DNA of 64,000 bases from NCBI RefSeq assembly GCF_963664915.1, contig NZ_OY761810.1, forward strand, positions 572,661-636,660, given 5' to 3'. The stretch comes from an uncultured Caproiciproducens sp. Its GTDB lineage: Bacteria; Bacillota; Clostridia; Oscillospirales; Acutalibacteraceae. A program made the position numbers and the translations under genes. The notes under the pieces were generated by a model. That model saw only the letters and a program-made list of their open reading frames with translations, did no database searches and was not told the DNA's origin. Position 1 is the stretch's first letter, and the number at the start of each line of letters is the position of its first letter. Shown piece after piece: positions 24,304 through 34,057 of the stretch.

Positions 24304-24358
24304 AAAGAGCGCCTCCTGTCATTTATTTTAATTTTATCATTACGGCTTATACCGCAAT

Positions 24359-24712
24359 TTACTCCAGCTCTTTCGTAGCGATGATATTGACCGGCGTACC
24401 GCACACATTTTTGATAATAACTTCTCCGATGTGTATTGGGCGCATGACTGTGTGACTTGAAATTTCCTTCAAACAGTCAAATATTTTGCTCTTTTCAATC
24501 GGCTGTGAGGTTTTTACGGAAAGCGGCTGAGTGGTTCCGTACACATCCATTAACGCGGTTACCATTCTGGTTGGAACCGTCAATTCTTCCTGTGCATATT
24601 TCTTACCAATATTGCAGGTATAACCCTCGATGGATAAAATTTTATCTCCATCCACCTCGGCGGTAATTCTGCAGCCCATCGGGCAGCCGATACAGGTAAT
24701 TTCTTTTATCAT
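24359..24712 (-). CDS. DUF1667 cysteine-motif protein
   Basis: A 117-aa protein with an N-terminal CIGCPMGC motif (Cys 7, 10 and 14) and a fourth Cys in GYTCNIGKKYA, likely ligands of an iron-sulfur cluster or zinc. The family is the usual third member of a glycerol-3-phosphate oxidation set with the GlpA-like and FAD oxidoreductase proteins, so an electron-transfer role is inferred. It overlaps the oxidoreductase gene by four bases. Confidence 0.88.
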   Translation of the reverse strand: MIKEITCIGCPMGCRITAEVDGDKILSIEGYTCNIGKKYAQEELTVPTRMVTALMDVYGTTQPLSVKTSQPIEKSKIFDCLKEISSHTVMRPIHIGEVIIKNVCGTPVNIIATKELE

Positions 24713-25977
24713 GACTGCTGCACCTCCACTCTTACAGTGATTTTGTCAGCATTGGTATTTTTTTGCAGATATTCCGGACTGAATTTTAGTGTTACCATTT
24801 CACCGGGTGTAAGGATCCGGCTTTTTTTAGCAGCAGCTTGAACATCCCCGACATCAATGCAAACCTGTGCGTCTTTATAAACGCCTCTTGGGCGGAACAT
24901 GATGGTGATCGGCTCATCAAGCTTTTTGGAAATATGCTGCGGAACAGCGCCCGAAACACCGAAACCATTCACGACTTCAAGCGTTTCTTTATCTTCGACG
25001 AGTTGGCCCTGCACATATTTATATGCATTGACGCCCGCTTTGGCGGACTCTTCTGAAACGAAATCCACTAAATCATGAACGTGCAAAACATTTCCGCAGG
25101 AGAAAATCCCGTCAACGGAAGTCTGAAGATTCTCATTTACTTCCGCTCCGTTTGTCGCCGGAGAAATTTTGACACCGGCCATGGAGGTCAGCTCATTTTC
25201 CGGAATCAGACCCACGGAAAGCAGGAGCGTATCGCACTCATAATACTGTTCCGTCCCGGAGATGGGTTTCAATGTCTTTGGATCGACTTCGGCGACCGTT
25301 ACGCCTTCAAGGCGTTCTCTGCCCGCAATATCAACAACCGTGTGGCTTAGCAAAAGCGGAATATCGTAATCGTCAAGGCATTGTACAATATTTCTCTTTA
25401 GTCCCGCGGAGAAGGGCATTAATTCTACGCATGCAAGAACTTTCGCGCCCAAAAAAGTCATTCTGCGTGCCATAATCAGGCCAATATCGCCGGAACCGAG
25501 AATCACGACGCGTTTACCGGGCATCAAGCCCTTTAAGTTCGTAAATTTTTGTGCGGTACCCGCAGTGTAAATACCAGAGCATCTCCAGCCCGGTGTGGCA
25601 AGGGAACCTCTCGGACGCTCACGGCAGCCCATCGCAAGAATAATCGACTTTGCCTGAAAATGCTCTAAACCGGCTCCTCTGCTGACTGCCGTCACCACCT
25701 TGTCCGGGGTGATATGAATGACCATGGTGTCACACTGAGAAGGAATGCCATATTCGAGCACCTTGTCAATATATCTCTGAGCATATTCCGGTCCGGTAAG
25801 CTCTTCTTTAAAAGTATGCAAACCAAAACCGTTATGAATGCATTGCTTCAGAATGCCGCCAAGGTTTTCTTCTCTTTCGAGAATCAAAATATTCCTGCTG
25901 CCCGCTTCATAAGCGGAAACCGCAGCTGCTAAACCGGCAGGGCCGCCGCCAATAATTAAAATGTCAACATTACGCAT
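24709..25977 (-). CDS. NAD(P)/FAD-dependent oxidoreductase of the glycerol-3-phosphate locus
   Basis: A 422-aa flavoprotein with an N-terminal FAD motif (ILIIGGGPAGLAAA), a second dinucleotide site (VVILGSGDIGLIMARR, about residue 155) and a GIFSCGNVLHVHD flavin-closing motif. It resembles the partner of GlpA-like dehydrogenases in Clostridia and probably moves electrons from glycerol 3-phosphate to NAD or another acceptor with the DUF1667 protein. The start at 25977 is set by AAGGGG 9 bases upstream. It overlaps the glpA-like gene by eight bases. Confidence 0.9.
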   Translation of the reverse strand: MRNVDILIIGGGPAGLAAAVSAYEAGSRNILILEREENLGGILKQCIHNGFGLHTFKEELTGPEYAQRYIDKVLEYGIPSQCDTMVIHITPDKVVTAVSRGAGLEHFQAKSIILAMGCRERPRGSLATPGWRCSGIYTAGTAQKFTNLKGLMPGKRVVILGSGDIGLIMARRMTFLGAKVLACVELMPFSAGLKRNIVQCLDDYDIPLLLSHTVVDIAGRERLEGVTVAEVDPKTLKPISGTEQYYECDTLLLSVGLIPENELTSMAGVKISPATNGAEVNENLQTSVDGIFSCGNVLHVHDLVDFVSEESAKAGVNAYKYVQGQLVEDKETLEVVNGFGVSGAVPQHISKKLDEPITIMFRPRGVYKDAQVCIDVGDVQAAAKKSRILTPGEMVTLKFSPEYLQKNTNADKITVRVEVQQS

Positions 25978-27421
25978 CTTCATTATCCCCTTTCCCAAAA
26001 AGGTAGCTTTCCAGATATTTGGAGTTTCCTCCGAACTTTGTTACCTCAAGCGGAGACATATGAAGTTCTTCACACAATATTTCTACAGTTCTCGGGGTGC
26101 AGAAACCAGCCTGACATCTGCCCATTCCGGCTCTGGTTCTTCTCTTGATTCCATCCACCGATCTTGCGCCGACAGGTCTGCGGATTGCTTCCCTGATTTC
26201 GGCTTCCGTTACGGTTTCGCATCTGCAGACAACCTTTGCATAATCCGGATTTACCGCAATCGCTTTGGCTCTTTGTTCATCCGTCATCTCTCTGAACTTC
26301 GGTATCCCTTTTCTGATCGGGTTGAAGTCGTCCTTCTTTTTCGCGTTTAGCTTGTCCGCAATCATCTCCGACAAATATTCGGCGATGGCCGGGGACGAGG
26401 TTAGTCCGGGGGACTCCACACCGGCAGCGTTAAAGAACATTGGCGCGTCCGGAATTTCACCGAGGACAAAATCATTCTTGTCGCAATGCGCGCGGAGCCC
26501 GGAGAAAGTCGTAATAAAGTTTCTTCCCGGAATATGCTCCCACGTAAGGCTTGCATACTTCAGTACTTTGGCAAGGCCCTCTGTGGTTGTTCTGGTGTCT
26601 GCCTTATCGTCAATATCCTCCGCCGTAGGACCAATCAAAATTGTTCCGTCAACAGTAGGGGTAACTAAAATTCCCTTTCCCATTTTTGTCGGGAGCTGGA
26701 AAATGGATGCATGAAATGCGTCACAAAACTTCTTATCAACAATATAATATTCTCCTCTGCGGGGAACAATCGTAATCTTATCTTCGGATACCATATTGTT
26801 GATTACATCGGAATAAAGTCCAGCGCAGTTTACGACTGTTTTTGCTGTAAAGGTACCGGCCTTGCTTATAACTTTCCATCCGCCTTCAGTTTTCTCAATT
26901 GCGGTTACTTCTGCTTCACGGTAGAAATTAACACCGTTCATTGCGGCGTTTTCAGCAAATGCTTCTGTCAGCTCATACGGGCAGACGATCCCGCCGGTTT
27001 CGACCAGCAAAGCCTCATATGCTGTTGCGCCAATGTTCGGTTCTCTTTTTCTAAGTTCATCTTGTCCAATAACGCTAAGTCCCGGGACTCCGTTTTCTAT
27101 TCCTTGCAGTCTTAATTCTTCAAGGCTATCGTGATCATCCGGACTAAAGGAAACAACAAGGGATGTGTTGCGCTTGTGCGGAACATCCAGTTCCTCACAG
27201 ACCTTATCGTACATCGTGTTGCCAAGCACATTGAATTTTGCTTTCAGGGTACCTGGATGGGCATCATAACCGCCATGGATAATTGCGGTATTTGCCTTGC
27301 TTTGGCCGTTGCTGATATCATCGGTTTTTTCCAGCAGCGCAATGTTCAAACTGTATCTTGACAGCTCTCTGGCCACCGCGCAGCCCACAACGCCCCCGCC
27401 AATGATAATTACATCTACCAT
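25970..27421 (-). CDS. GlpA-like glycerol-3-phosphate dehydrogenase with BFD-type [2Fe-2S] domain
   Basis: Oxidises glycerol 3-phosphate to dihydroxyacetone phosphate, by family. The 483-aa protein starts with VIIIGGGVVGCAVARELSRY (FAD), has AIIHGGYDAHPGT and a C-terminal cysteine domain (VVCRCETVTE, then MGRCQAGFC) that fits a BFD-like [2Fe-2S] site. The start at 27421 (MVDVIIIGG) fits the flavin motif; an upstream start at 27478 lacks support. It lies 151 bases after glpF with a hairpin between. It could be named glpA, but the clostridial proteins differ from E. coli GlpA, so the symbol is left blank. Confidence 0.9.
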   Translation of the reverse strand: MVDVIIIGGGVVGCAVARELSRYSLNIALLEKTDDISNGQSKANTAIIHGGYDAHPGTLKAKFNVLGNTMYDKVCEELDVPHKRNTSLVVSFSPDDHDSLEELRLQGIENGVPGLSVIGQDELRKREPNIGATAYEALLVETGGIVCPYELTEAFAENAAMNGVNFYREAEVTAIEKTEGGWKVISKAGTFTAKTVVNCAGLYSDVINNMVSEDKITIVPRRGEYYIVDKKFCDAFHASIFQLPTKMGKGILVTPTVDGTILIGPTAEDIDDKADTRTTTEGLAKVLKYASLTWEHIPGRNFITTFSGLRAHCDKNDFVLGEIPDAPMFFNAAGVESPGLTSSPAIAEYLSEMIADKLNAKKKDDFNPIRKGIPKFREMTDEQRAKAIAVNPDYAKVVCRCETVTEAEIREAIRRPVGARSVDGIKRRTRAGMGRCQAGFCTPRTVEILCEELHMSPLEVTKFGGNSKYLESYLFGKGDNEDA

Positions 27422-27467
27422 TTTGTGAACACCACTCTTTAATTTATTTGAATTTATTTTAAAATAA

Positions 27468-27496
27468 TGCAGGGGCAAATTTTGTTCGCCCCTGCA
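27468..27496 (-). terminator. Hairpin between glpF and the glpA-like gene
   Basis: TGCAGGGGC pairs with GCCCCTGCA around an 11-base loop; on the minus strand TTATTTTAAAA follows. It may end part of the glpKF transcripts or protect the 3' end. Confidence 0.7.
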
Positions 27497-27572
27497 AATA
27501 TTTTATGAATTCATGGCTATGTACTTACAAGGCATATTAACACTATAATATAACCTAATACATCTTATGAAT

Positions 27573-28289
27573 TTACCACGGAATAGCAGCATATAAGAAA
27601 GCAGCGCAGAGAGCACCGATGATTGGCCCAATGATCGGGACAACAAGGCCATAGCTCCAGTTGGAATCGCCCTTGCCTTTGATGGGGAGGATTGCATGAG
27701 CAAGACGAGGTCCAAGGTCACGGGCAGGGTTAAGAGCATATCCTGTGAGCCCGCCTAATGACATACCGATGGAAGTGATGATTCCGAATACGAACAGATA
27801 GTTCACGCCAGCTGCACCGGCACCAGTTACATTGCCGAAACCGATTATGGCGAAGACAAGTATGAAAGTTGCAACAGCTTCGCAGAAGATGTTACGTGGA
27901 ATATTGCGGATGGACGGACCTGTTGCGAAAACGCCGAGTTTTGTTCCGGCATCTTCTGTTGCGTCGAACTGATCTTTAAACATAAGATAAACAACGACAG
28001 CGCCCACAAAAGCACCTGCGATCTGAGCAATAATATAACCGGGAACCATGGCCCAGCTAAATTTTCCTATTGCAGCCAGACCAATGGTCAGCGCAGGATT
28101 GAAGCTCGCGCCGGAAGCAGCACCAAAAATACACGCAGGAACCATAACTGCAAGGCCCCATGCAATACCGGTTTGGACAGAGCCGCCGCCCTTTTGTCCC
28201 GATTTGTTCAAGCTTACGTTGCAGACAACACCGTCGCCAAGGATGATCAGCATCATTGTTCCCAAAAATTCCGCAAGATATGGTAACAT
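27573..28289 (-). CDS. glpF: Glycerol uptake facilitator (aquaglyceroporin)
   Basis: A 238-aa MIP-family channel for passive glycerol entry. Six membrane helices and two re-entrant half helices are expected. The NPA boxes are FNPALTIG (about residue 66) and LNPARDLGPR near residue 190; the Asp after the second box is the glycerol-facilitator mark. It lies 119 bases after glpK with a folded spacer between. Confidence 0.95.
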   Translation of the reverse strand: MLPYLAEFLGTMMLIILGDGVVCNVSLNKSGQKGGGSVQTGIAWGLAVMVPACIFGAASGASFNPALTIGLAAIGKFSWAMVPGYIIAQIAGAFVGAVVVYLMFKDQFDATEDAGTKLGVFATGPSIRNIPRNIFCEAVATFILVFAIIGFGNVTGAGAAGVNYLFVFGIITSIGMSLGGLTGYALNPARDLGPRLAHAILPIKGKGDSNWSYGLVVPIIGPIIGALCAAFLYAAIPW

Positions 28290-28316
28290 TAATAATACAC
28301 CTCAATCTTTTTTAAT

Positions 28317-28362
28317 ACCGGCCCCCACAAACGGGAAGTTTCTCCTGATGATAGGAGCCGGT
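28317..28362 (-). other. Folded spacer ahead of glpF, possible three-way junction
   Basis: On the minus strand ACCGGC and GCCGGT close a 46-base element with two inner hairpins (CTCCT-atcat-AGGAG and CCC-gtttgt-GGG). No T run follows. It sits 28 bases before the glpF start codon. A processing site or regulatory fold is possible; I match it to no known riboswitch. Confidence 0.45.
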
Positions 28363-28408
28363 TTAAATAATAATGGTTTCATTCCAACCACAATGCAAAA
28401 CAAGCAAA

Positions 28409-29959
<1,551 letters not shown>

Positions 29960-30205
29960 CTAAGGCACCTTCCCATAACTTTGGTTTTCCGGCTAATGCC
30001 GTATTACCATCTATGCACATATCATAGCACTCTCAAGTTGTTTTGTATTTAGACAATTCCCGTTCTTTGTTTAGATTTGATAATAATTATAGGATTCAAT
30101 TATTTTTTTTGGTTATTCTTGTGTAGCATGCTAGTTGAATTATTTATTATTTCTACAATAGATTGATAATATTTAGTTAACTTTGATCTATATTTTACTT
30201 ATAGA

Positions 30206-30236
30206 ACAAAAAAAACCCGTACTTTATGTACGGGAT
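30206..30236 (-). terminator. Terminator of the DhaS-like regulator gene
   Basis: On the minus strand CCCGTAC and GTACGGG pair around a 5-base loop and are followed by an unbroken run of eight T, just after the stop at 30241. Confidence 0.92.
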
Positions 30237-30240
30237 TAAG

Positions 30241-30810
30241 TCATATTACCATTCTTTTTTGTCGTTCGGTGCCATGATAAATCATTCGGAGCAGAGCTTT
30301 TATTTTTCCAATAACATATTCCTCATCTTCCTGCATTCCGTGACTGACCCATTGTATGCCATAATTTACAAAAGCAGTGGTGAAAAAATCCACAAGAAAT
30401 TCCGCATCTTCTTTGCTTATGTATTTGCAGTTAGCAATATCGATGCCCAATTTCTCAACCCAGCTGCGTACAACGGGCTGCAAAAAACCTTCCATGTACT
30501 CTTTCTTAATAGAACGAATGGTATTTCTGCAAAACGCACGGTTGGATTTACAATACCGCATAATCTGCAGCACCACCGTTTCCCACTGCTCATCCTGTTC
30601 ATCCTGTTCCACCATCTGGTTCAAGATATCGTTGCGATAAATCCAGCTCAGGAGTTCGTACATGTCCTTAAAATGGTAATAAAATGTCTGTCGGTTTAAA
30701 CCGCAATTGCTCGTCACATTTTGAACGGTGATCTTGTTAAATGGGATCCGGCCCATCAGATCTTTCAAAGAGTTCGCAAGTTGCTGCTTTGTTTGGGACG
30801 CATATTCCAT
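30241..30810 (-). CDS. TetR-family regulator, DhaS-like
   Basis: A 189-aa protein with an N-terminal TetR HTH (LANSLKDLMGRIPFNKITVQ, then NCGLNRQTFYYHF) and an all-helical C-terminal domain ending YGIQWVSHGMQ. In lactic acid bacteria DhaS activates dihydroxyacetone kinase genes with a DhaQ co-sensor; no dhaQ is visible here, so ligand sensing is unclear. The start at 30810 is set by GGAGGAAAAAG. Its position upstream of glpK and the dha genes, on the same strand but with its own terminator, makes it the likely local regulator. Confidence 0.85.
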   Translation of the reverse strand: MEYASQTKQQLANSLKDLMGRIPFNKITVQNVTSNCGLNRQTFYYHFKDMYELLSWIYRNDILNQMVEQDEQDEQWETVVLQIMRYCKSNRAFCRNTIRSIKKEYMEGFLQPVVRSWVEKLGIDIANCKYISKEDAEFLVDFFTTAFVNYGIQWVSHGMQEDEEYVIGKIKALLRMIYHGTERQKRMVI

Positions 30811-30882
30811 GCTTTTTCCTCCATTTTCACATTCAACTATAATTAGAAAAATAGATAAAGCAAACACTCACCCATAATGTAT

Positions 30883-30912
30883 ATTATACTATAGAATGTC
30901 ATTATGATTCAA
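30883..30912 (-). promoter_or_regulatory. Promoter of the DhaS-like regulator gene
   Basis: On the minus strand TTGAAT (30912-30907), an 18-bp spacer and TATAAT (30888-30883), about 70 bases before the start codon. Confidence 0.7.
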
Positions 30913-30974
30913 GAGGAATTTTAAATGCAAAAAACGGTTAATTTCTGCTCTTGCCTTGAATTTGTTAAAGTCTA

Positions 30975-31541
30975 TCATATACTGGATGCGCCATTCTTTT
31001 GTTGTGTTAAGACCATGGCAGTAAAACAGGCAATCCCCAAGCCCAGAAGAATATCCCCCACGCTGATAAACCCTCCGATCAGAGGAACCGGAACAGGAAT
31101 GACATCGCCCAGAAAATAAAACCTGGTACCGCTTCCGGCAATAAAATAGTTGGCTTTCTTCGCATACACAGCCGCAGCGGTCATCCCGGGATACATGGCA
31201 AGTGCCTTCGGGGAAACAGGCATGCGAAAATTATTGCAGACAATGACCAATAGGTTGCAAAGAGTGCCGGCTCCGGCTAAAACGGCCGCCAGCCATCTGC
31301 GCCGGTTCAGAATTAAAAAAATAATAATACACAGATAGCTCAATCCGGTAAAGAGCCATGGAATTTTTGCAGCAAAAGCCGGAAAGTATGAGAATGGGAG
31401 TTCCGACAGCAGCCCCGCCACCGGGAGCCACACCCCCCTGATATCAGCAATATTATCATATTGACTTTTTACGCCTCTGGAACGATTTACAGCAATGGCG
31501 ACGAGGATACCCGCCAGCACAAAAAGAAACAAAACCATCAT
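30975..31541 (-). CDS. DUF5317 membrane protein
   Basis: A 188-aa hydrophobic protein with five predicted membrane helices and the family's NNFRMPVSPKALAMYPGMT loop and FLGDVIPVPVPLIGGFISVGD segment. The function is unknown. It follows the HD-GYP gene by 16 bases and is probably co-transcribed; DUF5317 proteins are often next to HD-domain signalling proteins in Clostridia from memory. Confidence 0.85.
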   Translation of the reverse strand: MMVLFLFVLAGILVAIAVNRSRGVKSQYDNIADIRGVWLPVAGLLSELPFSYFPAFAAKIPWLFTGLSYLCIIIFLILNRRRWLAAVLAGAGTLCNLLVIVCNNFRMPVSPKALAMYPGMTAAAVYAKKANYFIAGSGTRFYFLGDVIPVPVPLIGGFISVGDILLGLGIACFTAMVLTQQKNGASSI

Positions 31542-31557
31542 TATTCCCCGGATTCTA

Positions 31558-32850
31558 TTAAATTTCGCCCTTCGTATGCAGGACTTCTAAAAACGCGGAA
31601 ACCACTTTTGGATGAAACTGCTTTCCGCTCTCTTCTTTTAAAATTTCAACAACCCGTTCAATCGGTATGCTGGAGCAATACGGGCGGTCGCTCGTCATTG
31701 CGTCATAGGCGTCGGCCACACCGATAATATAGATCGCAATATGAATCTCGTCCCCCTTGGTGTGATCGGGATATCCTCCCCCGTCGTACCGTTCGTGATG
31801 ATGGAGGATCGCTTCACGCACCGCGTTGTTGAGCTTCACATTTTTCAAAATGGAAGCACTGATCTGAGGATGAGTCATAATCACCTTCCGCTCCTCAGGG
31901 GTAAGCGGACCGGGCTTATTCAATATTTTTTCGTCAATACCGATTTTCCCAATGTCGTGCAGCAGAGCGGCTACTCTGATGTCTTCGATTTCACCCTGGG
32001 AACAGTGCATTTTGCGCGCAATCAGCTCGGCATAGTCCTCCACCCGGTGCGAATGACCCTCGGTATATTTATCCTTCGCTTCAAGGGCGGCCGTCAGCGT
32101 CTTTACCATATTGTAATAATTCTTTTTCGCTTCCAAATACAAAACAAAACTGTACCGCGCAAGGAGCAGCGGCAGCATAATCAAAAGCACCAGATATAAT
32201 CCGTTTTCCATCGTGAGAATATTGCCGATAAAATAAGCAATGGGCGCAGATGCAACAATGTTAGGAAAAAATTCCCATAAATTTTTTAAGAGTGCAGGAA
32301 AAAAAGGAGTTTGTCCATTTAATGAAAACAATAGCAACAGAATTCCGCAATTTAATACAAAAAACGAAAGGATCGCGGTAATTCCAGGAAACAGCATGTT
32401 CGGCAGTTTCAAATTACCAATCACGCCTCCGGCTTTTTCATATATCACACCGGCAATAAAAGCTGAAAGCGCAATATTACCGGCATTAAATGCCGTTTTG
32501 ATCGGTGGCCTGTTAAAAATATGCGTAATAGTTTTTTCTTCAGTGTTGGTTGGTATGATAATAAAAGGAATACTAATGATAACCATCGCAGCAGAAAAAA
32601 CAGGCCCATAACAAAAAATTGATGCCAGATTGCAGATAAAAGACATATCAATGGAATAATCATCCCGTATATAAATTGGAAGGCAGCGACAGACAATATA
32701 CAAAAATGTTAATACGCCAAACTGTGCCAGTTCCCTTTTGGGATTTGCACAGGTGAAAATGAATTGCAAATATAAATAAACACAGTATGAGCCAAGAGAG
32801 AGTCCGATTATTGAAATGAAGTAAGCATAAATTTTTGAAGAACGGCTCAT
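31558..32850 (-). CDS. Membrane-anchored HD-GYP domain phosphodiesterase
   Basis: Probably hydrolyses c-di-GMP. The 430-aa protein has about seven N-terminal membrane helices (residues 8-230), then the HD-GYP domain: EGHSHRVEDYAELIARKM, LLHDIGKIG with the HD pair at residues 298-299, HPQISASIL, HHHERYDGGGYPD with the GYP motif, and GVADAYDAMTSDRPY. All expected metal-ligand and GYP residues are present. The sensory part is a membrane domain with no periplasmic PAS. AAAAGGAGG precedes the ATG. A 25-codon peptide gene lies directly upstream. Confidence 0.92.
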   Translation of the reverse strand: MSRSSKIYAYFISIIGLSLGSYCVYLYLQFIFTCANPKRELAQFGVLTFLYIVCRCLPIYIRDDYSIDMSFICNLASIFCYGPVFSAAMVIISIPFIIIPTNTEEKTITHIFNRPPIKTAFNAGNIALSAFIAGVIYEKAGGVIGNLKLPNMLFPGITAILSFFVLNCGILLLLFSLNGQTPFFPALLKNLWEFFPNIVASAPIAYFIGNILTMENGLYLVLLIMLPLLLARYSFVLYLEAKKNYYNMVKTLTAALEAKDKYTEGHSHRVEDYAELIARKMHCSQGEIEDIRVAALLHDIGKIGIDEKILNKPGPLTPEERKVIMTHPQISASILKNVKLNNAVREAILHHHERYDGGGYPDHTKGDEIHIAIYIIGVADAYDAMTSDRPYCSSIPIERVVEILKEESGKQFHPKVVSAFLEVLHTKGEI

Positions 32851-32869
32851 ATGTACCTCCTTTTATATG

Positions 32870-33075
32870 AAAAAATCAGGTTTGCAAAGTTATGAACTAA
32901 TAGTTATTGCCAAGAGAAACTCGCGCCAGCAGTTACTATTACAGATAGTATGGATACTAATGCAAATAGAACTTTTTTCATCGATATAGCCTCCGTCAAA
33001 CAGGCTCTGTTCTCCGCTAGTAAACAGGCTATATCCGCTACGCTTATGAAATCTGGCTGCAAACCTGATTTTTTT
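32870..33075. repeat. 17-bp perfect inverted repeat enclosing a peptide gene
   Basis: Arms 32870-32886 and 33058-33074 (core ATCAGGTTTGCA / TGCAAACCTGAT plus A/T runs) are perfectly complementary and 171 bases apart. Inside lie a 25-codon ORF, two AAACAGGCT repeats 24 bases apart (32998 and 33022), and a second 9-bp inverted repeat (32983-32991 and 33027-33035) that overlaps the ribosome site of the ORF. The 3' arm ends right before the HD-GYP ribosome site. No target-site duplication is evident. Confidence 0.8.
32904..32981 (-). CDS. 25-aa secreted-type or membrane peptide
   Basis: A short ORF, MKKVLFALVSILSVIVTAG followed by ASFSWQ. It has a Lys-Lys start and one hydrophobic helix, so it resembles a signal peptide with a very short tail. 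GGAGG lies exactly 8 bases before the ATG, which argues for translation. It sits 54 bases before the HD-GYP start in the same direction. Possible roles are a secreted signal, a small membrane partner of the HD-GYP sensor domain, or a leader peptide. It has no Cys, so it is not a classical AgrD thiolactone precursor. I do not recognise it. Confidence 0.55.
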   Translation of the reverse strand: MKKVLFALVSILSVIVTAGASFSWQ

Positions 33076-33091
33076 CCGAATTGATGGTGCC

Positions 33092-33724
33092 TTATGTAAT
33101 CGAGATTTTGCGGTTCAATGCGTCAAGTGTCGCTTTCACGACGGCGGAACTCGCGTCATCCCCGACAAAGGAGCTGCCCAAAAATCGCTCCACATTGTCC
33201 TGAACTTTCACCGCAATGCACACGGCAATCGCTTTTTCACCCGTAAGGTCAAATGCCTTTACGTCAATTGGCGAAAGCAAAATTCCCGGATCTACAAAAT
33301 TGCAAACCGCATTCAAAGTCGCTTGGCAAACCATTTTATTGACTTCCATGCTGTCATTCAGCGCGGAGGCCTCGCCATTAAAAGTGGATTCTCCGTCACA
33401 AAGGGTGACTGAAGCAGAGGAACGGTTTTTATTTTTTGAGATACTGATCTCTTCAAAAACAAGCCTGTCCTTTATTTTTAAGCTGTTTTCCGACGGAATC
33501 TGTGCGATACTGATCAGCTTATGGTCAATCGTTACCCCGAACTGTACGAGAATGGCGGATTGTATGTCGCGCGCAATTTGTTTTGGCGAACGGCTCGTAT
33601 CAGAAAGCACATGAATTTCGGTGATTACATCATCGGATCGTACGATATTGGACTTCATAACGCCCGGCAGCTTGTCAATAAGATTTGAATACTCTTTGCC
33701 TATTTCACTTTGATTGTTCTCCAT
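33092..33724 (-). CDS. Two-domain protein of unknown function, first gene of the HD-GYP operon
   Basis: A 210-aa soluble protein. The N-terminal half has EIHVLSDTSRSPKQIARDIQ and FGVTIDHKLISIAQI; the C-terminal half is a mixed alpha/beta region ending VVKATLDALNRKI. Proteins with the first pattern occur in Clostridia and some thermophiles from memory, without known function. The ALNR ending faintly recalls a LeuA-type dimerisation fold, which I cannot support further. GGGAGG sets the start at 33724. A strong promoter lies 95-125 bases upstream. There are two cysteines and no signal peptide. Confidence 0.7.
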   Translation of the reverse strand: MENNQSEIGKEYSNLIDKLPGVMKSNIVRSDDVITEIHVLSDTSRSPKQIARDIQSAILVQFGVTIDHKLISIAQIPSENSLKIKDRLVFEEISISKNKNRSSASVTLCDGESTFNGEASALNDSMEVNKMVCQATLNAVCNFVDPGILLSPIDVKAFDLTGEKAIAVCIAVKVQDNVERFLGSSFVGDDASSAVVKATLDALNRKISIT

Positions 33725-33818
33725 TTGAGGGCCTCCCATATGATAATAACTTTACAGAAACATCTGACCATCTGCGCCGATATGATATGATTAAACTGAT
33801 TTCTACATATTCGTTTAA

Positions 33819-33847
33819 ATTATATTAAATTACATCTTGATTATCAA
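33819..33847 (-). promoter_or_regulatory. Sigma-A promoter of the HD-GYP operon
   Basis: On the minus strand TTGATA (33847-33842), a 17-bp spacer and TATAAT (33824-33819). The leader to the first gene is about 88 bases. The rest of the interval 33725-34011 holds no gene that I can support. Confidence 0.8.
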
Positions 33848-34011
33848 TGCTTTTTGGAAAATTTTAGAAATATTATTACATAATTCACGAATAATATCCC
33901 CGTGTTCCCCTCTACAGGATATTTTATGTTCCTTTCATTTGTTCTTCGTAAGATTGCGGCAGATTCTGTATCGTGCGGACCGGGCAGCCGCTGCGGATTC
34001 CACTGTTGAAA

Positions 34012-34054
34012 GAAGCCGCATGGTTTGCTGGCTAGCAGCGAACCATGCGGCTTC
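34012..34054 (-). terminator. Long hairpin terminator after the zinc-ribbon protein gene
   Basis: GAAGCCGCATGGTT and AACCATGCGGCTTC form the outer stem, extended by GCTG/CAGC around a short loop. On the minus strand TTTCTTTC follows. It lies four bases past the stop at 34058. Confidence 0.8.
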
Positions 34055-34057
34055 ATA

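Noticed and set aside
28345-28351. CTGATGA core suggesting a hammerhead ribozyme on the plus strand
   Set aside because: The GAAA core and the three-stem layout are missing around it.
32870-33075. The 17-bp inverted repeat as a miniature transposable element
   Set aside because: No target-site duplication, it lies exactly between gene ends and ribosome sites of an operon, and holds a well-formed ORF. It is kept as a finding without the mobile label.
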